Origin: Acidimicrobiia bacterium
GTDB taxonomy: Bacteria > Actinomycetota > Acidimicrobiia > IMCC26256 > JADLDD01
NCBI GenBank assembly: GCA_020846855.1
Contig: JADLDD010000012.1
Coordinates: 1-33,048 of the forward strand
Length of the DNA: 33,048 bases
Direction: 5' to 3'
Both the position numbers and the translations under genes were made by a program. This document shows, one piece after another, positions 23,843 to 31,183 of this stretch. Each line of letters opens with the position of its first letter. Positions within the stretch are counted from its first letter, which is position 1. The notes under the pieces were generated by a model. It ran no database searches. It saw nothing but the letters and a program-made list of their open reading frames with translations, and was not told where the DNA came from.

Positions 23843-24507
23843 TGGCCGAGGGTGGCCGGGCCGCACGCACGCGGCGCCACCTGCTCGACACGGCTCTGAG
23901 GCTCTTCGCCGAGCACGGGTACGAGGGAGTGAGGGTCGAGGACATCGCGCGGGAGGCGGGCCTCTCCCGGGCCGCCTTCTACAAGCACTTCGCCGAGCGC
24001 GACGAGATCATCGGGGAGCTCCTCGACCGGCTGCTGGCGCCTGGGCCGGGAGCGCCTGGCGAGCCAGGCGCCCCGGGCGTGACCGGCGCTCCCGCAGCGG
24101 GGCCGGCGGACGGTGGTGAGCCCGCGGGCGTCGAGGCGGACGAGCTCGGGACGAGTGGCCGCCACCTCGACCGGGCCGTCGGTCTACTGATGCGCACCGC
24201 GGAGCGGATGGCGGCTCAGGAGGCGCTGGCTCGCTTCGTGTACTCGCTGCCCGTCCGCCCCACGCGCGGGACGGGCCGGGCCCGCCCGGCCGTCTTCGGC
24301 GGGGTGGCGGTGCTCGTCGATCGGGCGTGGGAGGCGGGCGAGATGCGGGAGGGCCTCGAAACCGAGCTCGTCGTCGCGCATCTGGCCCGGACGTTCGAGG
24401 CCGCCATGCGCGACTGGGCCGAGGGACGGGCGTCCGATGCCGTCGCCCACCTCCGCCTCCTCCTCGACCTCGCCATCCACGGCGTGACCCCGCCATCCAC
24501 GCCGTGA
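23812..24507 (+). CDS. TetR family transcriptional regulator
   Basis: A 231-residue repressor. The N-terminal helix-turn-helix spans about residues 20-65 (T-R-R-H-L-L-D-T-A-L-R-L-F-A-E-H-G-Y-E-G-V-R-V-E-D-I-A-R-E-A-G-L, then A-A-F-Y-K-H-F), the classic TetR pattern. A Gly/Pro/Ala-rich loop of about 35 residues (G-A-P-G-E-P-G-A-P-G) is inserted between the DNA-binding domain and the ligand domain, which is unusual. The C-terminal ligand domain is divergent. The start is leaderless, and codons 5-11 overlap the second operator. It faces the MMPL exporter and probably represses both directions. The last codons run into a 20-bp tandem repeat that supplies its stop codon. Confidence 0.93.
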   Translation: MSTSKSTRVNLAEGGRAARTRRHLLDTALRLFAEHGYEGVRVEDIAREAGLSRAAFYKHFAERDEIIGELLDRLLAPGPGAPGEPGAPGVTGAPAAGPADGGEPAGVEADELGTSGRHLDRAVGLLMRTAERMAAQEALARFVYSLPVRPTRGTGRARPAVFGGVAVLVDRAWEAGEMREGLETELVVAHLARTFEAAMRDWAEGRASDAVAHLRLLLDLAIHGVTPPSTP

Positions 24508-24544
24508 CCCCGCTCCCGTGACCCCGCCATCCACGGCGTGACCC
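24471..24544. repeat. 20-bp tandem repeat at the end of tetR
   Basis: Copies of CGCCATCCACGGCGTGACCC lie at 24471-24490, 24491-24510 (one change) and 24525-24544, with a shortened 14-bp copy at 24511-24524. The tetR stop (24505-24507) is inside the second copy, so changes in copy number could alter the tail. The unit ends in GTGACCC, as does the right arm of the hairpin that follows. Confidence 0.9.
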
Positions 24545-24565
24545 CGCGGCGTTATGCGTCCCCGG

Positions 24566-24615
24566 GGCGTTGGGTCACTCGTAGTCTTGTGGCGTCGTGT
24601 TTGTGACCCAACGCC
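24566..24615. repeat. Long perfect hairpin, dispersed repeat family member
   Basis: GGCGTTGGGTCAC (24566-24578) and GTGACCCAACGCC (24603-24615) are perfect 13-bp inverted arms around a 24-nt loop. It lies in the 210-nt gap between tetR and the MerR/TOBE gene. The word order matches the two copies at 16267-16398, where the arms have decayed. It may act as a terminator for tetR, but no T-run follows. The remaining gap (24616-24690) shows nothing recognisable. Confidence 0.85.
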
Positions 24616-24690
24616 GGGTAGCCGTCGGGCGGTCGAGTGCGTCCGTAGCCCGAGCGTACACAAGGGCTGGAGCCGCAATTCATGGTGTTT

Positions 24691-24717
24691 GCGAGGTAAT
24701 CCGTTAAGATCCCTCGC
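24691..24717 (+). promoter_or_regulatory. Promoter of the MerR/TOBE gene with flanking inverted repeat
   Basis: TAAGAT (24705-24710) ends 7 nt before ATG 24718, a leaderless arrangement. GCGAGG (24691-24696) and CCTCGC (24712-24717) form inverted arms around it, spaced 15 nt. This could be the regulator's own operator. Confidence 0.55.
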
Positions 24718-25113
24718 ATGAGCTCTTATCGGTCGGGACAGGTGGCGGAGATCCTCGGGGTGAGCGTCGACACGGTGCGGCGCTGGGCCGACGACGGCCT
24801 CTTCGAGACCACCCGCTCGGCCGGAGGCCAGCGCCTGATCGACGGCGCCTCGCTGGCCCGGTTCCTCTCCGAGCGGCCCGAGGCGTTCGAGGTCGAGGGG
24901 ATGGTCCGCTCGGCCCGGAACCGCTTCACCGGGATCGTCACCTCGGTGCGGCGCGACGGCCTCACCGCGCTGATCGAGATCCGGGCCGGTGGCCACCGGA
25001 TCGTGTCGCTGATCACGGCCGACGGGGCCGACGAGCTCGCGGTGGCGCCGGGCGACCTGGCCGTCGCCGTGGTCAAGGCCACCAACGTGATCATCGAGCG
25101 CCCCGCCGGTTGA
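24718..25113 (+). CDS. MerR-type HTH plus TOBE (molybdate-binding) regulator
   Basis: A 131-residue two-domain protein. Residues about 4-52 are a MerR/excisionase-type helix-turn-helix (S-G-Q-V-A-E-I-L-G-V-S-V-D-T-V-R-R-W-A-D-D-G-L). Residues about 67-128 are a Mop/TOBE domain (S-A-R-N-R-F-T-G-I-V-T-S-V, then A-V-V-K-A-T-N-V-I-I), the module that binds molybdate in ModE, ModC and Mop. It therefore looks like a molybdate sensor that controls the downstream genes. The modA start follows its stop by 22 nt, in operon spacing. It replaces the usual ModE, which has a LysR-like DNA-binding domain. Confidence 0.87.
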   Translation: MSSYRSGQVAEILGVSVDTVRRWADDGLFETTRSAGGQRLIDGASLARFLSERPEAFEVEGMVRSARNRFTGIVTSVRRDGLTALIEIRAGGHRIVSLITADGADELAVAPGDLAVAVVKATNVIIERPAG

Positions 25114-25135
25114 GCGGGCCCGACAGGAGGATCCG

Positions 25136-25963
25136 ATGACCCGAGCGAAGGCGGCCCGCGCCGTCGTGTCCGTGCTGGCGGGCCTGCTGGCCCTGGGATC
25201 GCCGGCGGCGTGCAGCAGCGACGATGGCGGCTCCGGACCCGGGCACCGGAACGAGCCGACCGGCGGCGCCGCGAGCGCGCTCGAGGGGAGGATCACGGTC
25301 TCGGCCGCGGCCTCCCTCACCGAGGCCTTCGGTGAGATCGGCCGGGCGTTCGAGGCCGCCAACCCGGGCACGGAGGTGGTGTTCAACTTCGACGCCTCCT
25401 CGGCGCTGGTCGAGCAGATCGAGCAGGGCGCGCCGGCCGACGTGTTCGCCTCGGCCGACGAGGCCAACATGTCGAAGCTCACCACCGACGACCTCGTCGA
25501 CGGCCCACCCGAGGTCTTCGCCCGGAACCAGGCGGTGATCGTCACCAAGCCCGGCAACCCCAAGGGCATCAAGGGGCTCGCCGACCTCGCCGACGTGGGC
25601 GTGGTCGCCCTGTGCGGCGAGGAGGTCCCCTGCGGCAAGATCGCGGCCAAGGTGCTCGAGGAGGCGGGGGTCTCCATCCCGACCGGCAGCATCACGAGGG
25701 GTCAGAACGTGAAGGCCACGCTCGGAGCGGTCGCCAACGGTGACGCCGAGGCGGGCATCGCCTACGTCACCGACGCCGAGGCGGCGGGGGCCACGGTCCA
25801 GGCGGTGTCGATACCGGAGACGGCCGCGTCGATCAACGTGTACCCGATCGCGGTGCTGAAGGCATCCGGGAACAAGGCCGTCGCCCGGGCGTTCGTCGAC
25901 TGGGTGGCCTCCGACGCCGGTCAGGCGGTGTTGGAGGCAGCCGGGTTCCTGCCTCCGGCGTGA
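25136..25963 (+). CDS. modA: Molybdate ABC transporter substrate-binding lipoprotein
   Basis: A 275-residue exported lipoprotein. The signal sequence ends in a lipobox (S-P-A-A-C26), giving a membrane-anchored form suited to a Gram-positive cell. The mature part is a type II binding protein of the ModA family: V-S-A-A-A-S-L-T-E-A-F, then F-N-F-D-A-S-S-A-L-V-E-Q-I-E-Q-G-A-P-A-D-V-F-A-S-A-D. The A-S-L and S-S-A stretches hold the Ser residues that bind the oxyanion in this family. A low-complexity Gly/Ser/Asp linker follows the lipobox. ATG 25136 has AGGAGG 7 nt upstream. Tungstate is a possible alternative ligand. Confidence 0.94.
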   Translation: MTRAKAARAVVSVLAGLLALGSPAACSSDDGGSGPGHRNEPTGGAASALEGRITVSAAASLTEAFGEIGRAFEAANPGTEVVFNFDASSALVEQIEQGAPADVFASADEANMSKLTTDDLVDGPPEVFARNQAVIVTKPGNPKGIKGLADLADVGVVALCGEEVPCGKIAAKVLEEAGVSIPTGSITRGQNVKATLGAVANGDAEAGIAYVTDAEAAGATVQAVSIPETAASINVYPIAVLKASGNKAVARAFVDWVASDAGQAVLEAAGFLPPA

Positions 25964-25967
25964 GGTC

Positions 25968-26831
25968 GTGAACCGTTCGATGGGCCGGGGTGGTCCGGCC
26001 CGGTGGGGCCAGGAGCGCCGGACCCGCCGGGGGCGGGTCCGGCGGGGGCGACGGCCTCCCTGGCCGGTGCTGGCGGTGGCGGCGGTCACCGTCGCGTTCG
26101 TCGTCCTGCCCCTGGTCGGGCTGCTCCAGCGGGCGGCGTGGAGCGACCTCGCCCGCGACCTCACTGCGCCCGAGGCCCTCGACGCGCTCCGCCTGTCGCT
26201 GGTGACCTCGGTGGCGGCCGCGGCCCTCTCGGTCGTGTTCGGGCTCCCCCTGGCGTGGGTCCTGGCCCGGGTGCGGTTCCCCGGCCGGGCGCTGGTGCGG
26301 GCCCTGACCGTCCTGCCGATGGTCGTGCCGCCGGTGGTCGGTGGCGTGGCTCTGCTCCTGGCCTTCGGGCGCCGGGGCCTGGTCGGCTCCCACCTCCACG
26401 ACTGGTTCGGCCTGCAGCTCACCTTCTCCACCGCGGGGGCGGTCATGGCCGAGACGTTCGTGGCCCTGCCCTTCTTCGTGATCACCGTGGAGGCGGCGCT
26501 GCGCTCCGTCGACCCCGGCTACGAGGAGGCCGCGTCGACGCTCGGATCGAGCCGCGCCGCCACCTTCCGGCGGGTGACCCTCCCGCTCATCGCCCCGTCG
26601 GTGGCGGCCGGCGCCGCGCTGGCCTGGGCCCGGGCGCTCGGCGAGTTCGGAGCCACGATCACCTTCGCCGGCAACATCCAGGGCCGGACCCAGACGCTGC
26701 CCCTGGCCGTCTACCTGCTCCTCGACACCCGCCCCGACGTGGCCGTGGCCCTGAGCCTGGTGCTGCTGTTCGTGTGCGCGGTGGTCCTCGTGGCCTTGCG
26801 TGACCGCTGGCTCGGGGCGGTGCCCCGGTGA
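25968..26831 (+). CDS. modB: Molybdate ABC transporter permease
   Basis: A 287-residue inner-membrane permease with a basic N-terminal extension (Arg-rich, about 30 residues) and then six hydrophobic segments. The EAA coupling loop is E-E-A-A-S-T-L-G-S-S-R-A-A-T-F-R-R-V-T-L-P, where the ATPase docks. A-L-G-E-F-G-A-T-I-T-F-A-G-N-I shortly after is characteristic of the molybdate/sulfate permease branch. GTG 25968 is 4 nt after the modA stop. It overlaps modC by 4 bases. Confidence 0.94.
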   Translation: MNRSMGRGGPARWGQERRTRRGRVRRGRRPPWPVLAVAAVTVAFVVLPLVGLLQRAAWSDLARDLTAPEALDALRLSLVTSVAAAALSVVFGLPLAWVLARVRFPGRALVRALTVLPMVVPPVVGGVALLLAFGRRGLVGSHLHDWFGLQLTFSTAGAVMAETFVALPFFVITVEAALRSVDPGYEEAASTLGSSRAATFRRVTLPLIAPSVAAGAALAWARALGEFGATITFAGNIQGRTQTLPLAVYLLLDTRPDVAVALSLVLLFVCAVVLVALRDRWLGAVPR

Positions 26832-27886
26832 CGGCCGCGGTCGACGCCCGGGTCGTGGTGGAGGTCGGCGAGCTCGCGCTCGACGTCGAGCTCCGGCTCG
26901 AGCCGGGGGAGGTGCTGGCCGTCGTCGGGCCCAACGGAGCGGGCAAGACCACCCTGCTGCGCGCCCTGGCCGGCCTGCTGCCCGTCGACGACGGCTTCGT
27001 GCGCCTCGGGGGCCGGGCCGTCGACGATCCGGCCGGCGGGGCCCTGGTGCCTCCCGAGCAGCGCTCGGTCGGGATGGTCTTCCAGCAGTACCACCTCTTC
27101 CCGCACCTGAGCGCGCTCGACAACGTGGCCTTCGGCCTGCGCGCCCGGCGGGTCGCCCGGGCCGAGGCGCGGCGACGGGCCGGGGAGTGGCTGGAGCGCC
27201 TCGGGATCGGTCCCGTGGCCGACCGGGTCCCGGCCCGGCTCTCGGGCGGCCAGGCCCAGCGGGTGGCGCTGGCCCGGGCCCTCGCCACCGACCCGGTCCT
27301 GCTGCTCCTCGACGAGCCGCTCGCCGCCCTCGACGCCGCGTCCCGGCCCGCCATGCGCCGGGAGCTGCGGCGCTACCTGGGCGCCTTCGGCGGGGCCACG
27401 GTTATCGTCACCCACGACCCGCTCGACGCCGCCGTGCTCGCCTCCCGCATCGTGGTGGTGGAGGCCGGACGGGTCGTCCAGGCCGGCACGCCCGACGCCA
27501 TCGCGGCCCGGCCCCGCTCGCGCTACGTAGCCGACCTGGTGGGGACGAACCTGCTCGCCGGCGTGGCCGGCGGTCCCGACGTGGTCCTGGCCGGTGGTGC
27601 CGTGGTGAGGGTGCCCGAGCCGGTCGACGGCGACGCGCTGGTGGTGATCCCGCCCCGGGCCGTCGCCCTGCACCCCGACGAGCCCGCCGGCAGCCCGCGC
27701 AACGTGTGGCCCATGACGGTGGCCGGGATCGACACGGTGGGCGACCGCGTGCGGGTGGAGCTGACCGGCCCGCTCCGGCTCGTCGCCGAGATCACGCCGG
27801 CCGCGGCCACGGAGCTCGGCCTGGCCGAGGGCCGCGCCCTGTGGGCCGCGGTCAAGGCCACCGAGGTCGACGCCTTCCCGGCCTGA
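26828..27886 (+). CDS. modC: Molybdate ABC transporter ATP-binding protein
   Basis: A 352-residue ATPase. Walker A is G-P-N-G-A-G-K-T-T (residues 34-42), the Q-loop is V-F-Q-Q-Y-H-L-F-P-H-L-S, the signature is L-S-G-G-Q-A-Q-R-V-A-L-A (138-149), and Walker B is L-L-L-L-D-E-P-L-A-A-L-D-A with the switch His in V-T-H-D. The last 70 residues form a TOBE domain (V-A-G-I-D-T-V-G-D-R-V-R-V-E-L, then A-A-V-K-A-T-E-V-D-A-F), which can bind molybdate and inhibit transport when it is plentiful. GTG 26828 overlaps the modB stop as GTGA. It ends the operon before a hairpin-rich convergent gap. Confidence 0.94.
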   Translation: MTAAVDARVVVEVGELALDVELRLEPGEVLAVVGPNGAGKTTLLRALAGLLPVDDGFVRLGGRAVDDPAGGALVPPEQRSVGMVFQQYHLFPHLSALDNVAFGLRARRVARAEARRRAGEWLERLGIGPVADRVPARLSGGQAQRVALARALATDPVLLLLDEPLAALDAASRPAMRRELRRYLGAFGGATVIVTHDPLDAAVLASRIVVVEAGRVVQAGTPDAIAARPRSRYVADLVGTNLLAGVAGGPDVVLAGGAVVRVPEPVDGDALVVIPPRAVALHPDEPAGSPRNVWPMTVAGIDTVGDRVRVELTGPLRLVAEITPAAATELGLAEGRALWAAVKATEVDAFPA

Positions 27887-27921
27887 CCGGCTTGTGCCCG
27901 GCCCCCGCCGGGGAGGCCGGT
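27886..27921. terminator. Hairpin after modC
   Basis: ACCGGC (27886-27891) pairs with GCCGGT (27916-27921), enclosing a second GC-rich hairpin (CCCC-GCC-GGGG). It lies at the modC stop in the 108-nt gap to the convergent zinc-ribbon gene. There is no T-run. The rest of the gap is more GC-rich inverted sequence. Confidence 0.5.
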
Positions 27922-27994
27922 GCCCAGCAGGCGGACCGGGCCGGGCCCGAGCCGGCGCCGGTGCCGAGGCTCCGGCGAGGCCGGCGCGCACCTG

Positions 27995-28372
27995 CTACTG
28001 GTAGATGACCTCGGCGCCCAGGGTGCCGTCGGGCATGCGCACCACGATCATCCGCGACATGCAGGGCATGCAGTAGGCGCGGTCGCCGGGGCGGAACTCG
28101 CGGTGCGAACGGATGACCACCTTGCACACCGGGCAGATGATCTCGTTGGGGGCCAGGCTGTCGCCGGGGCCCTGCCAGACCCGGTAGAACTTCCGCCACC
28201 GCTTCGGCACCTCCCGGAAGCCCGTGTCCTCGAGCTCGTAGGTGCGCCGCGGCGCCTGCCCGTCGCCCGGCTCGTCGGGCTGGACCGTGCCCGGCACCGA
28301 TTCGTACGCCGCCGCGGGGCGGTTCCCCTGCTCCTCGGCCGGCGCGGTCTGCTCATCCGTGGCTTTGCTCAT
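27995..28372 (-). CDS. Zinc-ribbon protein with disordered N-terminus, unknown function
   Basis: A 125-residue protein. Residues 1-45 are polar and Glu/Pro/Gln-rich, probably disordered. The rest is a compact domain with C80-P-V-C83 and C101-M-P-C104, giving a zinc or iron site. It has aromatic basic flanks (R-W-R-K-F-Y-R-V-W-Q) and ends M-P-D-G-T-L-G-A-E-V-I-Y-Q. A rubredoxin-type iron site is possible from the CxxC pairs but the surrounding residues do not match classical rubredoxin. ATG 28372 overlaps the stop of the diiron gene before it (ATGA), so it is translationally linked to that protein and might be its electron donor or partner. Confidence 0.78.
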   Translation of the reverse strand: MSKATDEQTAPAEEQGNRPAAAYESVPGTVQPDEPGDGQAPRRTYELEDTGFREVPKRWRKFYRVWQGPGDSLAPNEIICPVCKVVIRSHREFRPGDRAYCMPCMSRMIVVRMPDGTLGAEVIYQ

Positions 28373-29157
28373 GTCGTCAACCCCAATCTCTCCACCGCGG
28401 CGAGGTAGTCGCGTCCCAGCGACGGTTGATCGGCCCGGCTGAGCCCGAGGTCGCGGTAGACGCCGTCGAACGAACCCAGCACCAGCGGGTCGAGCTCGGC
28501 CCGGATCGTGGCGAGGCGCTCCCGCCCGGCGGGGTCCCGGGCCAGCCGGCGACCGAGGTCGTTCTCGCCGAAGCCGAGGTGGCGGCGCTCGTCGGCGATC
28601 ACCCCTTCGAGCACCTGCCGGGTGACCGGGTCGGCGATCGAGGCGTGGAACCGGAACACGGTGTCCTCCATCGACTCGAGGAGGACGTTCTGGGCGAACA
28701 CCGCCGCCTCCCAGTCGCCCCGGTCGACCATCTCGAGCACCCGCCGCCGGAACTCCTCGAGGCGGGGGTTGGCCCGCGCCCGCACCTCGGCCTCGCCGTC
28801 GAGCACCCCGAGGTCGTCGAGCCGGCGCAGGAAGACCTCGACGTGGCGGGCCTCGTCGGCGACCTGGGTGGCGAGGAAGATCCGGGAGTGGTGGTTCGGG
28901 GCCAGGCGCACCAGGCCGCTCGACGCATCCAGCGCGGTCACCTCGCCCACGCAGTAGTTGCACAGGGTCGTGATCAGGCGGTCACGATCGTCGCCGTCCA
29001 GGGGCTCGTCGGCCAGCTCGGGGTCGGCCCCGTAGGGCCGACCCTCGAGATAGCCCTCGACCGCCTCGAACCAGAACGAGAAGGAGTGGACCTCCCGGAG
29101 GAACTCCTCCTCGTCGAGCTGGTGAGGCTCGAACGCCGGCGAGGCGTCGGCGGTCAA
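28369..29157 (-). CDS. R2-like/ferritin-like diiron protein (copy B)
   Basis: A 262-residue helical protein from TTG 29157, which overlaps the upstream stop as TTGA. The four-helix diiron pattern is complete: V-G-E-V-T-A-L (first Glu), A-T-Q-V-A-D-E-A-R-H-V-E-V-F (ExxH), V-L-L-E-S-M-E-D (Glu) and I-A-D-E-R-R-H-L-G-F-G-E (ExxH). The set is shared with the proteins at 29154-30050 and 31257-32345, so they are paralogues. Members of this group are related to the ribonucleotide reductase R2/ferritin superfamily, with unknown substrates; oxygen activation is inferred from the metal site. No signal or membrane segment. Confidence 0.83.
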   Translation of the reverse strand: MTADASPAFEPHQLDEEEFLREVHSFSFWFEAVEGYLEGRPYGADPELADEPLDGDDRDRLITTLCNYCVGEVTALDASSGLVRLAPNHHSRIFLATQVADEARHVEVFLRRLDDLGVLDGEAEVRARANPRLEEFRRRVLEMVDRGDWEAAVFAQNVLLESMEDTVFRFHASIADPVTRQVLEGVIADERRHLGFGENDLGRRLARDPAGRERLATIRAELDPLVLGSFDGVYRDLGLSRADQPSLGRDYLAAVERLGLTT

Positions 29158-30050
29158 GCCGGGACCTTCGGGTCCTGGTACTCGATGCCGATCCGGCCCA
29201 GCCGGGTCTTGAACTCGTTGATGACGGTGCCGGCGAGCAGCGCCTCGATGTCGTCGGTCGATGCCGCCATCACGTCGGTGCCGTGCCACTCGGCCGAACC
29301 CAGGTCCCGCCCCTCGGCCGCCGCCGCCTGGCGCTCGCGGTCCATCGTCGGGCCGGAGCCGCGGAAGACGTCGGTGAACGTGGCGAGCATGTGGTACGAC
29401 ATCTCGGCCTGCATGCGCTCGATGTCGGCCTTGCGCTCCGGGTGCTCGCGGATGAGCGAGCCGATCCGGTTCTCGCCGAATCCCACGTGGCGCCGCTCGT
29501 CGGCGATGGTGCCGGCCAACGTCTGGGCGAACTTGGGGTTCAGGTCCTTCGACGTGGCCTGGAGGAGCTCGAACACCGAGAAGGCCATGCCCTCGAGCAC
29601 GATGTTCTGGCCCACGACCCCGGCGATGAAGTCGCCGTTGCCCACCTTCTCGAGCAGGACCTCGGCGAACTTGACCAGGTTGGGGTTGGCCAGGTCGTTG
29701 ACCGTCGAGTCGACGTCCTCTTCCTTCACGCCGAGGTCGATCAGGCGGCGGGTGAAGATCTCGACGTGGCGGGCCTCGTCGAGGGTCTGGGTGGCGAGGA
29801 ACGCCTTGCTGGCGTGGTCGGGCGCGGCGTTGACGAGACCCGACGAGGCGGCCAGGGCCGCGCGCTCGCCGGCGATGAGCTGCACGGTGAGGGCGATCGA
29901 CGCCTCCCGCAGGTCGTCGTTGGCGAGGAGGTCCTCGGGCTCGGTCAGGCCGGACTCGTGCCCGTAGGTGGTGTCGTCCAGGTAGCCCTGCGGGCACATC
30001 TCCAGCCAGCGCTGGATGGAGTACTGCGACAGGAAGTCGGTCTCGGCCAT
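29154..30050 (-). CDS. R2-like/ferritin-like diiron protein (copy A)
   Basis: A 298-residue protein, first gene of the minus-strand operon. Metal-site residues are I-A-G-E-R-A-A-L, A-T-Q-T-L-D-E-A-R-H-V-E-I-F, I-V-L-E-G-M-A-F and I-A-D-E-R-R-H-V-G-F-G-E. ATG 30050 is set by the strong purine run GGGGGAG about 7 nt before it. The C-terminal 60 residues, after the second ExxH helix, are unlike those of copy B. It may form a heterodimer with copy B because the two genes are coupled; this is inference. The promoter is probably in the AT-richer part of the upstream gap near 30100-30150. Confidence 0.84.
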   Translation of the reverse strand: MAETDFLSQYSIQRWLEMCPQGYLDDTTYGHESGLTEPEDLLANDDLREASIALTVQLIAGERAALAASSGLVNAAPDHASKAFLATQTLDEARHVEIFTRRLIDLGVKEEDVDSTVNDLANPNLVKFAEVLLEKVGNGDFIAGVVGQNIVLEGMAFSVFELLQATSKDLNPKFAQTLAGTIADERRHVGFGENRIGSLIREHPERKADIERMQAEMSYHMLATFTDVFRGSGPTMDRERQAAAAEGRDLGSAEWHGTDVMAASTDDIEALLAGTVINEFKTRLGRIGIEYQDPKVPA

Positions 30051-30301
30051 TTTGGAGCTCCCCCTTGCTCGGGTCGCCGGGGCCCAGGGGCGGACGCCGG
30101 ATGTGCAATTCCTACTGCGAAAAACGCGATTTGTCGTGCGACATTCGTCACATTGCCGCGGACGCCCGCCGGTTCCGGCCCGGGGCGGGTCCCGGACCGG
30201 TATCCGAAGCGGCCGCGGCCACGGCCCGCCGCACGACATCGACGCCGTACCCTTGGCGCCACGGGAACGCCTCCCGGCCGCCACGACGGGACGGGTGACA
30301 C
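30051..30301. promoter_or_regulatory. Divergent intergenic region, diiron operon / enoyl-CoA hydratase
   Basis: This 251-nt gap holds no gene. An AT-richer island (30105-30155) contains TGTCG-TG-CGACA (30132-30143), a 12-bp near-perfect palindrome, and GCG-AAAAA-CGC just beside it. It is the likely control site for the diiron operon. On the plus strand TACCCT (30248-30253) is a candidate -10 for the hydratase-family gene. Confidence 0.5.
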
Positions 30302-31162
30302 ATGGCCGAGCGGATGGGCGAGGGCGACCGGACGACCGAGGAGGGCGCGGCGGGAGACGAGATCGGTTCCGGGAGCCGAGGACCAACCGGCGACCCGGTG
30401 GTCCGCTCGGTCGCCGACCCTCGCGGGGTCCGGCGCGTCGTCCTGGACCGCCCGGGGAAGCTGAACGCGCTCAGCGACCGGCTCCGCCGCGAGCTGCACG
30501 ACTGCATAGGCCGGATCGCGTCCGATCCGTCGGTGCGGGTGGTCTCGATCGAGGGCCGGGGCCGCGCGTTCTCGGCGGGGGCCGACCTGTCCGACCCTCC
30601 ACCGGGCTCGGGCGCGCCCGACTGGGCGTCGCGCCGGCACGGGGCCGGGGCGTGGCAGCGCCTGCTCGACGACCTCGAGGCCCTGCCCCAACCGACCGTC
30701 GCCCGCCTGCACGGGCACGTGGTGGGCGGGGCGATGCTCCTCGCCGCCGCCTGCGACATCCGGATCGCGGCCCGCGAGACCACCTTCCGCATTCCCGAGC
30801 TGGCGCTGGGGATCCCGCTCTCGTGGGGCGGCAACCCGCGTCTCGTGCGCGAGATCGGGCTGCCCGCCGCACGTGATCTGGTGATGACGGGCCGCGCCGT
30901 CGACGCCGACGAGGCCCACCGCCTGGGCCTGGTGCAGCGGGTGGTCCCGGCCGGGGAGCTCGACGCGGCCCACGCCGAGCTGATCGACTCGCTCCTCGCC
31001 ATGCCCGACGGTCCGATGCGCATGACCAAGGCCGCGTTCGCGGCGATGGGACGGGAGCGGCTCGGCAGCACGGCCTGGTCCGACGCCGACCTCCTGTGGT
31101 GGTCGCTGCGTGAGCCCGAGGCCGCCGAGGCGGCCCGGCGCTACCTGGAACGGGGCGGGTAG
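30302..31162 (+). CDS. Enoyl-CoA hydratase/isomerase family protein
   Basis: A 286-residue crotonase-fold protein. A polar N-terminal stretch of about 30 residues precedes the core. The acyl-CoA and oxyanion segments are G-R-A-F-S-A-G-A-D-L and H-G-H-V-V-G-G-A-M-L-L-A-A-A-C-D-I. Aligned by eye with rat crotonase, the Glu164 position is kept (R-I-P-E-L-A-L-G-I-P), but the Glu144 position (G-G-G-C-E-L) is Leu, so simple hydratase chemistry is doubtful and an isomerase or other reaction is possible. ATG 30302 has only a weak purine run upstream. It stands between diiron genes, which could place all of them in lipid metabolism; this is inference. Confidence 0.87.
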   Translation: MAERMGEGDRTTEEGAAGDEIGSGSRGPTGDPVVRSVADPRGVRRVVLDRPGKLNALSDRLRRELHDCIGRIASDPSVRVVSIEGRGRAFSAGADLSDPPPGSGAPDWASRRHGAGAWQRLLDDLEALPQPTVARLHGHVVGGAMLLAAACDIRIAARETTFRIPELALGIPLSWGGNPRLVREIGLPAARDLVMTGRAVDADEAHRLGLVQRVVPAGELDAAHAELIDSLLAMPDGPMRMTKAAFAAMGRERLGSTAWSDADLLWWSLREPEAAEAARRYLERGG

Positions 31163-31183
31163 GCGACCGGGCTCACGCCGTCC

